Of a DNA stretch of 7,916 nt, positions 1-6,168 are shown one piece after another (position 1 is the stretch's first letter; each line of letters starts with the position of its first letter). The stretch covers positions 1 through 7,916 of the forward strand of contig CAMFJO010000023.1 in the NCBI GenBank assembly GCA_945956945.1, read 5' to 3'. The DNA is from an uncultured Legionellales bacterium. Its GTDB lineage: Bacteria > Pseudomonadota > Gammaproteobacteria > UBA1113. The notes beneath the pieces were generated by a model. That model was given only the letters and a program-made list of their open reading frames with translations, made no database searches and was not told the DNA's origin. The translations under genes were made by a program, and so were the position numbers.

Positions 1-92
1 GGCTGTCTCTCAGTGTCAAACCGTGCGCCGCAGGGATGCGGCGCCCGAGCCTACACGGATGTATTTACGGCGTGTTTGACATGAGAGCAGCC
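1..92. repeat. REP/MITE-like palindromic intergenic element
   Basis: The two ends are near-perfect inverted repeats. GGCTG (1-5) pairs with CAGCC (88-92), CTCTCA (7-12) with TGAGAG (82-87), and TGTCAAAC (14-21) with GTTTGACA (74-81), with only single-base bulges at 6 and 13. Inside lies a perfect 7-bp hairpin, GCGCCGC (25-31) and GCGGCGC (38-44), closing an AGGGAT loop. The G+C content of the core is clearly higher than in the flanking genes. No coding frame of interest is present. The architecture fits a dispersed non-autonomous palindromic repeat lying 91 bases beyond the stop of the metallo-hydrolase gene, where it could also act as a transcript end or 3' stabiliser. It may extend past the left edge, although the outermost pair sits exactly at base 1. 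Membership of a named repeat family is not established from this single copy. Confidence 0.65.
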
Positions 93-183
93 AAACCTTG
101 AGGCAAGAACTTAATTTCTCGAGTTCGCGTCTTGAAGTATGTTGAGCATATACACTTTGAAACTGGAAATCCCTATAGTTCTC

Positions 184-1542
184 TTACAAAACCACTTCTT
201 CCAGGTAAGTCGGTATGTCACAACGCCAGTTCAATTGCGTTTCCATTTTCTTTTTTAAAGCAGCAGCTGCTTCAGTTTCACCATGAACTAGAAACACTTT
301 GCGCGGCGCACGCTGAAAATGCTTTAACCAGAATAGAATATCTTCATAATCTGCATGGGCTGAAGCACTATTTAAATTGGCAATCTGAGCATGAACCGTG
401 AAGGTTTCACCGTGGATCTTGAGTTCGCGCTTGCCTGCTAACAAACTGGCACCGCGCGTTCCGCCTGCTTGATAGCCCGTCATCAGAATCGTGTTACGCG
501 CATGGGGCGCAAGGTTTTTTAAATGGTGTAACACGCGGCCACCCGTCATCATCCCGCTTGCCGAGACGATAATTTTGGGCTCACCTGAAGCATCCAGTGC
601 TTTGGATTCTTCGACGCTATTCACATAGGTCGCGGCTTTACAAGCCATTTGACATTGTTCCGGCGTTAAATGCGTTTCTGTGCTGGCGTATTGACGCAAT
701 AACAGGGTTGCATCCACCGCCATCGGACTGTCTAAATAGACAGGAATATCCGGTATGCGTTTTTCTTGTTTTAATTGTGCTAAATAATACAAAATACTTT
801 GCGCACGCCCTACTGCAAAGGCTGGAATTAATATCGTACCGCCACGGTGAATGGTTTCTAAAACCACCGCGGCAATGCTGTCTTTAGGATCCGTTTTATC
901 GTGCAAGCGATTGCCATAAGTGGATTCTAATACCAAATAATCCGTCTCAGGCATAAACTCTGGTGCTTTCATGACGGGATCTTGAAAACGACCAACATCG
1001 CCACTAAACAACAATCGTTTGCCCTCTGCCTCCACCTGCACAAAAGCAGCTCCCAATATATGTCCGGCTCGGTGCCAGGAAACATTCACACCGGGAACAA
1101 TGGTATAAGATTTGGAAAAATCAACGGCTTTAAATTGTTTGAGAGATTCTTTGGCATCGGCCATGGTGTATAAAGGCAAGGCCGGATGGTGCTTGCTGTA
1201 ACCATGCCGATTGGCAGAGCGAGCATCTTCTTCCTGCAGATAACCGCTATCGGGCAATAATATGGCACACAAATCACCCGTTGCAGCCGTCGCATAGATA
1301 GGGCCCTTAAAACCCTGTTTTACCAACAAAGGAATGTAGCCAGTGTGATCGATGTGTGCATGGGTTAAAACGACCGCATCAATGTCTGCTGCATTAAATG
1401 GCAATCGCGCCCAATTGCGTAAGCGTAATTCCTTGTAGCCTTGAAATAAGCCGCAATCTACCAGAATACGTTGATGATCAATCGTCAGTAAATATTTTGA
1501 TCCTGTTACGGTGCCAGTTGCCCCTAAAAATCTAATTTGCAT
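184..1542 (-). CDS. Beta-CASP metallo-beta-lactamase-fold RNA nuclease (CPSF73/TTHA0252-like, COG1236 type)
   Basis: This 452-residue protein is a complete zinc-dependent hydrolase of the metallo-beta-lactamase/beta-CASP group, whose characterised members cleave RNA in the cytoplasm. The zinc-site motifs are all present: HAHIDH at 61-66, H161 in AGHILGA, and D182 in SGDVG. The beta-CASP motifs are present too: motif A E206 in LESTYG, motif B H396 in SAHAD and motif C H420 in VHGE, with the usual SASGMMTGG segment near 327-335. The N-terminus MQIRFLGATGTVTGS is the normal first strand and loop of the fold, which supports the ATG at 1542. Length matches the family (about 430-470). There is no signal peptide or membrane segment. 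The start lies inside the end of the OmpA-family gene upstream (11-base overlap), so the two should be co-transcribed and probably translationally coupled. Endo- or 5'-exonuclease preference and natural substrate cannot be read from sequence. Family assignment is very secure; the RNA substrate is inferred from the family. Confidence 0.93.
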   Translation of the reverse strand: MQIRFLGATGTVTGSKYLLTIDHQRILVDCGLFQGYKELRLRNWARLPFNAADIDAVVLTHAHIDHTGYIPLLVKQGFKGPIYATAATGDLCAILLPDSGYLQEEDARSANRHGYSKHHPALPLYTMADAKESLKQFKAVDFSKSYTIVPGVNVSWHRAGHILGAAFVQVEAEGKRLLFSGDVGRFQDPVMKAPEFMPETDYLVLESTYGNRLHDKTDPKDSIAAVVLETIHRGGTILIPAFAVGRAQSILYYLAQLKQEKRIPDIPVYLDSPMAVDATLLLRQYASTETHLTPEQCQMACKAATYVNSVEESKALDASGEPKIIVSASGMMTGGRVLHHLKNLAPHARNTILMTGYQAGGTRGASLLAGKRELKIHGETFTVHAQIANLNSASAHADYEDILFWLKHFQRAPRKVFLVHGETEAAAALKKKMETQLNWRCDIPTYLEEVVL

Positions 1543-2233
1543 TCACTGAACTCTTTTGCTTTCTCCAGAACATAATCTCAATACGGCGATTAAAATATTC
1601 TCCTTTTGCAGTATCCTGATCCGCGATGGGTTCCTGATGATCCATACCATAGAAGTTCATTTGATCTAAAGGTTTACCATGCGCCCAGAAATACGTCATC
1701 ACGGCTTGCGCTTGCATTTGCGTCAATTCCAAAGAATGCATCAAAGTACCGGTGGTATCCCCATGGGCGGAGACGTTGATAGTAACCGGACCATAGCTAT
1801 TAATAAAAGAAAGGATATCTGCCAGAATAGGCAAGCCGGCATAGGTTAAATTGGCTTCATTGGGATAAAATAATTTGTCGGAAGGAATGGTGATCTCGAC
1901 AATATCGCCTAATTCAATGACCCGCAAGCCTTCTGCCACCAGCCGCTTGTATTGTTCCTGTTGTTTTTCATAACCCACCCAGGTACCTAAACCCGCGCCC
2001 ACGCCCGCACCAATCGCTCCACCGACTAAAGGATTCGAACCGGCAGCAGCGGCTATTCCCGCCCCCGTCACACCGCCGATCACTGCACCGCCCAAGGCAC
2101 CGGTTGCAATATCACTGTTGGGACCTGCTTTGGGAGGGTAGGCACCGGCAACACTACTACTTTTTTGTGTACAAGCAACCAGACCCAGCAGGATGGCTGC
2201 GCAGAAACAGACAGCGTAAATTTGCTTTATCAT
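1532..2233 (-). CDS. OmpA-family glycine-zipper lipoprotein
   Basis: A 233-residue predicted outer-membrane lipoprotein. Residues 1-20 are a short lipoprotein signal peptide ending in the lipobox LVAC, so C21 should be lipidated after signal peptidase II cleavage. Residues about 45-88 are a Gly/Ala-rich glycine-zipper segment (GALGGAVIGG and GGAIGAGVGAGLG), which often associates with membrane. Residues about 110-224 are an OmpA-like C-terminal domain of the type that binds peptidoglycan, including D159 in AHGDTTG and the terminal NRRIEI (215-220). The consensus LSxxRAxxV helix reads LTQMQAQAV (170-178), so the arginine that normally contacts diaminopimelate is Q174; cell-wall binding may therefore be weak or altered. 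The ATG at 2233 is preceded by AAGGA (2245-2249) with an 11-base spacing, slightly long. It is the first gene of a two-gene operon with the overlapping nuclease gene. Likely role: envelope-peptidoglycan tethering or stress-related lipoprotein; the precise function is unknown. Confidence 0.88.
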   Translation of the reverse strand: MIKQIYAVCFCAAILLGLVACTQKSSSVAGAYPPKAGPNSDIATGALGGAVIGGVTGAGIAAAAGSNPLVGGAIGAGVGAGLGTWVGYEKQQEQYKRLVAEGLRVIELGDIVEITIPSDKLFYPNEANLTYAGLPILADILSFINSYGPVTINVSAHGDTTGTLMHSLELTQMQAQAVMTYFWAHGKPLDQMNFYGMDHQEPIADQDTAKGEYFNRRIEIMFWRKQKSSVNAN

Positions 2234-2244
2234 AGCTTAAGTGG

Positions 2245-2249
2245 TCCTT
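2245..2249 (-). promoter_or_regulatory. Shine-Dalgarno of the OmpA-family lipoprotein gene
   Basis: The minus strand reads AAGGA here, 11 bases before the ATG at 2233. The spacing is longer than ideal, but no closer purine-rich site is present, and the signal peptide begins exactly at this ATG. Confidence 0.5.
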
Positions 2250-2262
2250 TTCAACAGACTCT

Positions 2263-2271
2263 ACTATACCA
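2263..2271 (-). promoter_or_regulatory. Extended -10 promoter for the ompA-like/beta-CASP operon
   Basis: The minus strand reads TGGTATAGT: a TATAGT -10 hexamer (2263-2268) preceded by the TGn extension (TG at 2270-2271). No good -35 hexamer lies 16-18 bases further up, as is usual for extended -10 promoters. Transcription would start near 2256, giving a leader of about 23 nt. It sits between the terminator of the upstream gene and the lipoprotein start, where a promoter is needed. Confidence 0.5.
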
Positions 2272-2338
2272 ATATTGTGCTTGCAGAACTAGAGGAAATC
2301 AGGGCTTGTTAAGCAAATGCCAACAAATCCCAAACCAT

Positions 2339-2368
2339 AAAAAAACCCTAAATGACAGGCATTTAGGG
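2339..2368 (-). terminator. Intrinsic terminator of the 741-codon gene
   Basis: In minus-strand orientation a perfect 9-bp stem (CCCTAAATG at 2360-2368 with CATTTAGGG at 2346-2354, 5-base loop) is followed directly by seven T residues (2345-2339). This is a standard Rho-independent terminator, about 135 bases beyond the stop of the 741-codon gene and upstream of the promoter for the lipoprotein operon. It cleanly separates the two transcription units. Confidence 0.9.
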
Positions 2369-2378
2369 CCAAAATCTG

Positions 2379-2400
2379 GCCCGATTTGGGGAAACCGGGC
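2379..2400 (-). other. Second stem-loop just upstream of the terminator
   Basis: On the minus strand GCCCGGTTT and AAATCGGGC form a 9-bp stem with one G-U wobble and a CCCC loop. On the plus strand the wobble becomes an A-C mismatch, so the structure favours RNA of the same sense as the genes. It lies 10 bases ahead of the terminator stem and could be part of a structured 3' UTR or of a short 3'-derived RNA. Confidence 0.6.
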
Positions 2401-2420
2401 AGGACGTAACACTCACTATG

Positions 2421-2449
2421 AGAATAGTTCATTATTTGAACAATAGCAA
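2421..2449 (-). promoter_or_regulatory. Possible internal promoter in the 3' UTR with a palindromic spacer
   Basis: The minus strand has TTGCTA (2444-2449) and TATTCT (2421-2426) separated by exactly 17 bases, each matching 4 of 6 consensus positions. The spacer contains the inverted repeat GTTCA-n5-TGAAC (2427-2441), which could be an operator. A transcript from here would begin near 2414 and end at the terminator around 2339, about 75 nt, with two stem-loops and a U-rich tail. The hexamers are weak and such matches occur by chance, so this is a candidate only. Confidence 0.25.
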
Positions 2450-2469
2450 GATCTTATTTCTTGGCGATT

Positions 2470-2493
2470 CCAGACGGTTGAAAAACCGTCTGG
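2470..2493 (-). other. Strong 10-bp stem-loop directly after the 741-codon gene
   Basis: CCAGACGGTT (2470-2479) and AACCGTCTGG (2484-2493) are perfectly complementary around a 4-base loop (GAAA on plus, TTTC on minus). It begins 9 bases after the stop codon. There is no T-run on the minus-strand exit side (GAATCGCC follows), so it is not by itself an intrinsic terminator. It probably protects the mRNA 3' end from exonucleases or slows ribosome-free readthrough. Confidence 0.75.
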
Positions 2494-2502
2494 ACCACAC
2501 TT

Positions 2503-4728
2503 CTAATGCGGCGCTGATGGTATCAGTGGTGTCACCTCAGTGGGGGCCGGGCCATTAATGGGTGCACTCTCTATATCGTCTGTTCTTTTATGCGGACGGA
2601 AAAATAAACAACCGGCAAAAGTGCCCATCGCTAAGACAGTTGCGCCTAGGGCCGTCAGTGGTATCGCATTTTTCGACCAGAATGTGCCACAATTTATGTC
2701 GGGTAAAATATTGGCCTCTTTTGGCGCAGCTTGACTGCTTGTCGCCTCTTCTTGAGTGACTCTGCGGGGATCTGGTGCAGACGATGATTCGGTTCTAGGA
2801 TAATGCGGCGCTGAATCCATCGTATCCTGCAAACGCACCACTTCCATGGTAGTGCTATTTTCGGCATGGCCACATTCCATACCCAGCTGGCCTGTTTCTT
2901 CACTTGCAAATAATTTTTTACCCAACTCAGGACAACGCAGCTCTGGATCGTCGATCACCAATTCACTTAATTGACTCACATCGACCAGAATGCTTTCACC
3001 CTTATGTTCCGCCATCAGAACAGCTATTTTTTGCGGTGACAAAATAAATAATTCGCCGGTACTGGGCCGTGTTACTACCGGGTAATTCGAATAAAACCAT
3101 TTACCCTCAGGGAATTGTCGACTCAATTCGCCGGCGGTAATCACCGCATAACCCAGATCAGATAAATTAGCCGTATCACTTTGATCCTGAATACCAATAT
3201 AAGTATGGGTATCCGCATCTATTATAAAAGCTCTAGGCCGTAAATACGATCCGCTATCTTTTTCTCCAGAAGAAGACACTAGCAGGAAATTCCCTTGCTG
3301 GACAGAGGTTAATCCGATACTATCGGTATCGCTCTCACCTGTACTGCCTTCATCCAAACCGATGCTGTCTGAGTCAAAAGTTTCTATTTCTTGATCAATA
3401 ACATCAATCAGATTTTCTCCTCGCGCTTTGGCATCCCCCCAATTAAAACCAGACAAGACTTGAATATTCTGCGCCTTCGGATCGGCATTGAGATCGATAT
3501 TTTGTCCCTGCCGGTGATCGATATCGCGAATAATAATGACCTTACCCTCAGAAGACTCGGGTGTGGTCAAATGCGCCAATACCAGATCGCGGCGTTTCAC
3601 TTGCCCATTCTCATCCACAACCACACTCAGTTTAGATTCAAGAATTTCACCTGCATTTAAGACAACGCATAAAGGATCGAAATCAACAGAATTCCCCCCT
3701 CTCTTATACTGATTAACATACAATGTGCTCGCTATCACGCCATCTTCTTGCTTTACCACCACTCCTTTTAGCAGCAAGCTAGCATCTGCTTCACCTAAGA
3801 CATTGGTGTGTTCTGCATAGACCAATTCAAGCCCTGTTTTTAGGGTTTTCGCCGGAGCATAATAGGCACTTCTCTCAAATGAATAAAATGATTCGTCGGG
3901 ATAAATGATGTTACTGTTGAGTATCACCGAGTTTTGAGAAGGATCCGCACCGTGATAGTAGGAGGGTTCTGCCGTATCCAGACAGATATTTTCCGAGGGG
4001 ATAAGCGGGCCGCTGTTAACTACCATGTAGTCGCCGTTGGTAGCTGCACGACCTGTTACTAAAGAGCCATACGCGCCAGGCAGTCTGGCTGAAGCACTGA
4101 GAGCACAGCTGGCATTTAAGCTACTGTCTGTTAGGCAGCCCTCTGTTTTAGTGAGATCCACATATTCCATCGTAGCCCTCGTCATTGGCTGTGAATCTAC
4201 TTTACCCTTGGCATGGCGATAATGTTGCGTCGTTTCCGTTTTAAGCAATGCAAGAAGACGTGCCGTCGTATCAAAACCAATACCACTCGTGTGGTGACGT
4301 AAGCCTTCTGTTGGCGTATGGGGGAAAAACACATTTTGTGCTTTGCCTTCTCGCTCCAAAGTGCTTAAAGAAACACGAGCAACACCGCCATTTCCCGTTG
4401 TAGATTTTTGCTTAGACTCTGTTTTTGCTTCTACAGGTTGTGGAAGTAAGGTCAACATCGCTAATACGGTCAAAGCTGCTGAAGGCAAAATATTGACATG
4501 TGCATGGGGTTCCGCACGTCTGTGTGCGGCTCTCTGCTTAGCTCGCGCCCGTCTTTGTTGAGCGGTTAAATCTTGGGAGGTATCTTTAGGCGTTTTCTGT
4601 TGCACACCGGGGCTAATATCAACGCCTGGATTGACAAGTGGTTTTGTTCTTTGGGGTTTATGTCGTTTATTTTCATGCTTTCCAAGAGCCTGTCTATGTT
4701 GATCAATCAGGCTTATAGGCTTTGTCAT
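2503..4728 (-). CDS. Unrecognised bitopic envelope protein with a long basic leader
   Basis: I do not recognise this 741-residue protein. Residues 1-77 are hydrophilic and strongly basic, with an Arg/Lys/His-rich stretch near 56-75. A hydrophobic segment follows at about 78-97 (ILPSAALTVLAMLTLLPQP), ending in VEA at 99-101, a plausible signal peptidase I site; the segment is either a late signal peptide or a signal anchor. Residues about 102-685 form a large soluble region, mixed alpha/beta in character, containing six of the eight cysteines as C198, C208, C249, C354, C599 and C619 plus C680 near its end. An acidic Ser/Asp stretch at 450-473 carries DSIGL twice (454-458, 469-473). A second hydrophobic segment at about 688-710 is followed by RPHKR and a 26-residue Pro-rich tail, suggesting a membrane anchor with a cytoplasmic tail. 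A 641-689 linker is Ser/Pro/Glu-rich. The ATG at 4728 has a perfect GGAGGT at 6 bases and no other Met precedes residue 91, so the long leader is genuine. It has its own strong promoter and may also be read from the polysaccharide genes upstream. Secreted effector, adhesin or polysaccharide-associated protein are all possible; none is shown. Confidence 0.85.
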   Translation of the reverse strand: MTKPISLIDQHRQALGKHENKRHKPQRTKPLVNPGVDISPGVQQKTPKDTSQDLTAQQRRARAKQRAAHRRAEPHAHVNILPSAALTVLAMLTLLPQPVEAKTESKQKSTTGNGGVARVSLSTLEREGKAQNVFFPHTPTEGLRHHTSGIGFDTTARLLALLKTETTQHYRHAKGKVDSQPMTRATMEYVDLTKTEGCLTDSSLNASCALSASARLPGAYGSLVTGRAATNGDYMVVNSGPLIPSENICLDTAEPSYYHGADPSQNSVILNSNIIYPDESFYSFERSAYYAPAKTLKTGLELVYAEHTNVLGEADASLLLKGVVVKQEDGVIASTLYVNQYKRGGNSVDFDPLCVVLNAGEILESKLSVVVDENGQVKRRDLVLAHLTTPESSEGKVIIIRDIDHRQGQNIDLNADPKAQNIQVLSGFNWGDAKARGENLIDVIDQEIETFDSDSIGLDEGSTGESDTDSIGLTSVQQGNFLLVSSSGEKDSGSYLRPRAFIIDADTHTYIGIQDQSDTANLSDLGYAVITAGELSRQFPEGKWFYSNYPVVTRPSTGELFILSPQKIAVLMAEHKGESILVDVSQLSELVIDDPELRCPELGKKLFASEETGQLGMECGHAENSTTMEVVRLQDTMDSAPHYPRTESSSAPDPRRVTQEEATSSQAAPKEANILPDINCGTFWSKNAIPLTALGATVLAMGTFAGCLFFRPHKRTDDIESAPINGPAPTEVTPLIPSAPH

Positions 4729-4734
4729 AACTAT

Positions 4735-4740
4735 ACCTCC
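4735..4740 (-). promoter_or_regulatory. Perfect Shine-Dalgarno of the 741-codon gene
   Basis: The minus strand reads GGAGGT, a full match to the anti-Shine-Dalgarno, 6 bases before the ATG at 4728. It fixes the start codon and confirms that the unusually long basic leader is translated. Confidence 0.85.
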
Positions 4741-4780
4741 GTTATATCCTATTTATAATACTGAATAAAATTAAAGGTTA

Positions 4781-4809
4781 ATTATAAGGATAAAAATAGC
4801 CAAAGTCAA
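4781..4809 (-). promoter_or_regulatory. Near-consensus sigma70 promoter of the 741-codon gene
   Basis: On the minus strand TTGACT (4804-4809) and TATAAT (4781-4786) are separated by exactly 17 bases; the -35 matches 5 of 6 and the -10 all 6 consensus positions. Transcription should start near 4774, giving a leader of about 45 nt that carries the GGAGGT ribosome site. The spacer and downstream region are very A+T-rich. This is the strongest promoter visible in the window. Confidence 0.85.
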
Positions 4810-4810
4810 T

Positions 4811-4832
4811 TCACCCATTGTTCAATAGGTGA
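4811..4832 (-). promoter_or_regulatory. Operator-like palindrome abutting the -35 element
   Basis: TCACCCATTG (4811-4820) and CAATAGGTGA (4823-4832) are inverted copies with a 2-base centre and one mismatch, ending one base from the -35 hexamer of the 741-codon gene. Its position suits a class II-type activator or a repressor. It also lies 39 bases beyond the dehydrogenase stop and can form an RNA hairpin, but no T-run follows, which argues against an intrinsic terminator. The binding protein is unknown. Confidence 0.5.
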
Positions 4833-4871
4833 AGTCGTCTATCACTTTCCTGAAAAGCATTGCTCTATTTT

Positions 4872-6158
4872 TTATAGCCGCCAGTACATAACCCCGGAAT
4901 TTTCGAAAGAATTAGGGCCAAGAATACTTTTAATATCCATAATGAGTCCGCGGTAATCTAATTTACGCTTTAAAAACTCACTATCCAGTTTCAGATACTC
5001 GTCATGGGCAACTGCCAAGATGATAGCTTCCACATTCATGATTTCATCGAAGGAACTTAACTCAAAGTTAAATTCCTCTTTAACCAATTCAGGATCGGCT
5101 ATAGGATCGTGAATTAATACTTCAATGCCATAGGAGCGTAATTCTTCAATCAAATCAACTACTCGAGAATTACGTATGTCAGCCGAATTCTCTTTAAAAG
5201 TAATGCCCAATACAGCAACACGGCAATGTTTAATGGACACACCGATATGAATTAAATTTTTGACAGTGTGCTCAGCGACATACTTGCCCATCAGATCGTT
5301 AATTTGGCGAGCCGCCAAGATAACATGCGGATAATAACCTACCTGCTGTGCCTTATGGATTAAATAGTAGGGATCGACACCGATGCAATGCCCGCCAACC
5401 AAACCGGAACGAAAAGGTAAAAAATTCCATTTTGTTTCCGCTGCTTTAAGCACTTCAATTGTATCAATATCTAATCTATGGAAGATAAAGGATAATTCAT
5501 TCATCAAAGAAATATTAAGATCGCGTTGTGTATTTTCCACCACCTTTGCTGCCTCGGCTATTTTTATACTAGGCGCTCTATAAACACCTGCTTCTGTAAC
5601 CGAACCGTATATTTTAGTCAACACATCCAATGTTTCTTCATCTTGGGCTGAAACAATTTTTACTGTATTACTCAATAGATGTTCTTTATCGCCTGGGTTA
5701 ATACGCTCAGGAGAATAACCTACGCTAAAATCAACACCTGCTTTTAAAGCGGTTACTTCTTCTAATGCTGGAACACACACTTCTTCCGTAGCACCCGGAT
5801 AGACAGTAGATTCATAAACCACGATATCCTTAGGTTTTAAATATTTAGCCACCAAATGAGAAGCGGAAATTAAATAGCTAAAATCTGGTTTTTTTGCACT
5901 GTCAATAGGCGTGGGCACAGTAATAATAAAAAAATTAACCTTGCTTAATCTCTTTTCCTCATTGGTTAATTCAATATCCAATGACTCTAGATCGGCTTTA
6001 GAAAATTCATTATTGTGGTCGTAGCCTTTTTTCAATTCTTCAACCCGCTTTAGGGAAGTATCATAACCGATAACATGCATTTTTCTCGCCAAGCCATTCG
6101 CTAGTGCCAGACCAACGTAACCCAATCCAATAATAGCAACCTGCCTTTTACTCATCAT
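4872..6158 (-). CDS. tviB: TviB/WbpO-type UDP-N-acetylhexosamine 6-dehydrogenase
   Basis: A complete 428-residue cytoplasmic NAD-dependent nucleotide-sugar dehydrogenase of the UDP-glucose/GDP-mannose dehydrogenase family. The Rossmann motif GLGYVG is at 11-16. The family motifs TVPTPI (80-85) and YESTVYPG (115-122) follow, then SPERINPGD (149-157), K205 in the AEAAKVVENTQRDLN helix, and the catalytic cysteine C258 in GGHCIGVDPYYL. The UDP-binding C-terminal domain carries TFKEN (320-324) and DIRNSR (327-332), and the protein ends in the typical WRL. The residue pattern resembles TviB (Vi antigen) and WbpO most, which oxidise UDP-GlcNAc or UDP-GalNAc to the uronic acid with two NAD+; UDP-ManNAc or UDP-glucose as substrate seems less likely but is not excluded. 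Two consecutive ATGs exist; AAGGAG (6161-6166) is 2 bases from the first and 5 from the second, so the real start may be 6155. It follows the glycosyltransferase by 10 bases in the same operon and would supply its acidic sugar donor. The symbol is a family-level label. Confidence 0.9.
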   Translation of the reverse strand: MMSKRQVAIIGLGYVGLALANGLARKMHVIGYDTSLKRVEELKKGYDHNNEFSKADLESLDIELTNEEKRLSKVNFFIITVPTPIDSAKKPDFSYLISASHLVAKYLKPKDIVVYESTVYPGATEEVCVPALEEVTALKAGVDFSVGYSPERINPGDKEHLLSNTVKIVSAQDEETLDVLTKIYGSVTEAGVYRAPSIKIAEAAKVVENTQRDLNISLMNELSFIFHRLDIDTIEVLKAAETKWNFLPFRSGLVGGHCIGVDPYYLIHKAQQVGYYPHVILAARQINDLMGKYVAEHTVKNLIHIGVSIKHCRVAVLGITFKENSADIRNSRVVDLIEELRSYGIEVLIHDPIADPELVKEEFNFELSSFDEIMNVEAIILAVAHDEYLKLDSEFLKRKLDYRGLIMDIKSILGPNSFENSGVMYWRL

Positions 6159-6160
6159 CT

Positions 6161-6166
6161 CTCCTT
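6161..6166 (-). promoter_or_regulatory. Shine-Dalgarno that favours the second ATG of the dehydrogenase
   Basis: AAGGAG on the minus strand lies only 2 bases from the ATG at 6158 but 5 bases from the ATG at 6155, which suits initiation at 6155 (MSKRQ...) better. It lies just after the glycosyltransferase stop codon (6169-6171), in keeping with coupled translation. Confidence 0.6.
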
Positions 6167-6168
6167 AT

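Noticed and set aside
93..183. Search for an intrinsic terminator directly after the nuclease gene
   Set aside because: Only weak 4-5 bp stems with large loops (around 105-135) and no T-run were found.
132..401. Plus-strand open frame of 89 codons
   Set aside because: Most of it lies antisense to the conserved C-terminal part of the beta-CASP nuclease, it has no ribosome site, and its product resembles nothing known to me.
2165..2446. Plus-strand open frame of 93 codons
   Set aside because: It runs antisense through the lipoprotein signal peptide, its promoter and the terminator hairpins; the translation is low-complexity shadow sequence with no ribosome site.
2470..2493. Considered as the terminator of the orphan gene
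   Set aside because: The stem is perfect but no T-run follows on the minus strand; the hairpin with seven T residues at 2339-2368 is the real intrinsic terminator.
2540..2759. Two overlapping plus-strand frames of 64-65 codons
   Set aside because: Both are antisense to the C-terminal membrane segment and linker of the orphan gene; overlapping each other and lacking signals, they are shadows.
4573..4758. Plus-strand frame of 61 codons with hydrophobic character
   Set aside because: It is antisense to the leader of the orphan gene and its ribosome site; the hydrophobicity mirrors the basic codons on the other strand.
4811..4832. Considered as an intrinsic terminator for the dehydrogenase
   Set aside because: The exit side on the minus strand reads ATTGACTTTGG, with no T-run, and the palindrome abuts a strong promoter, so an operator is more likely.
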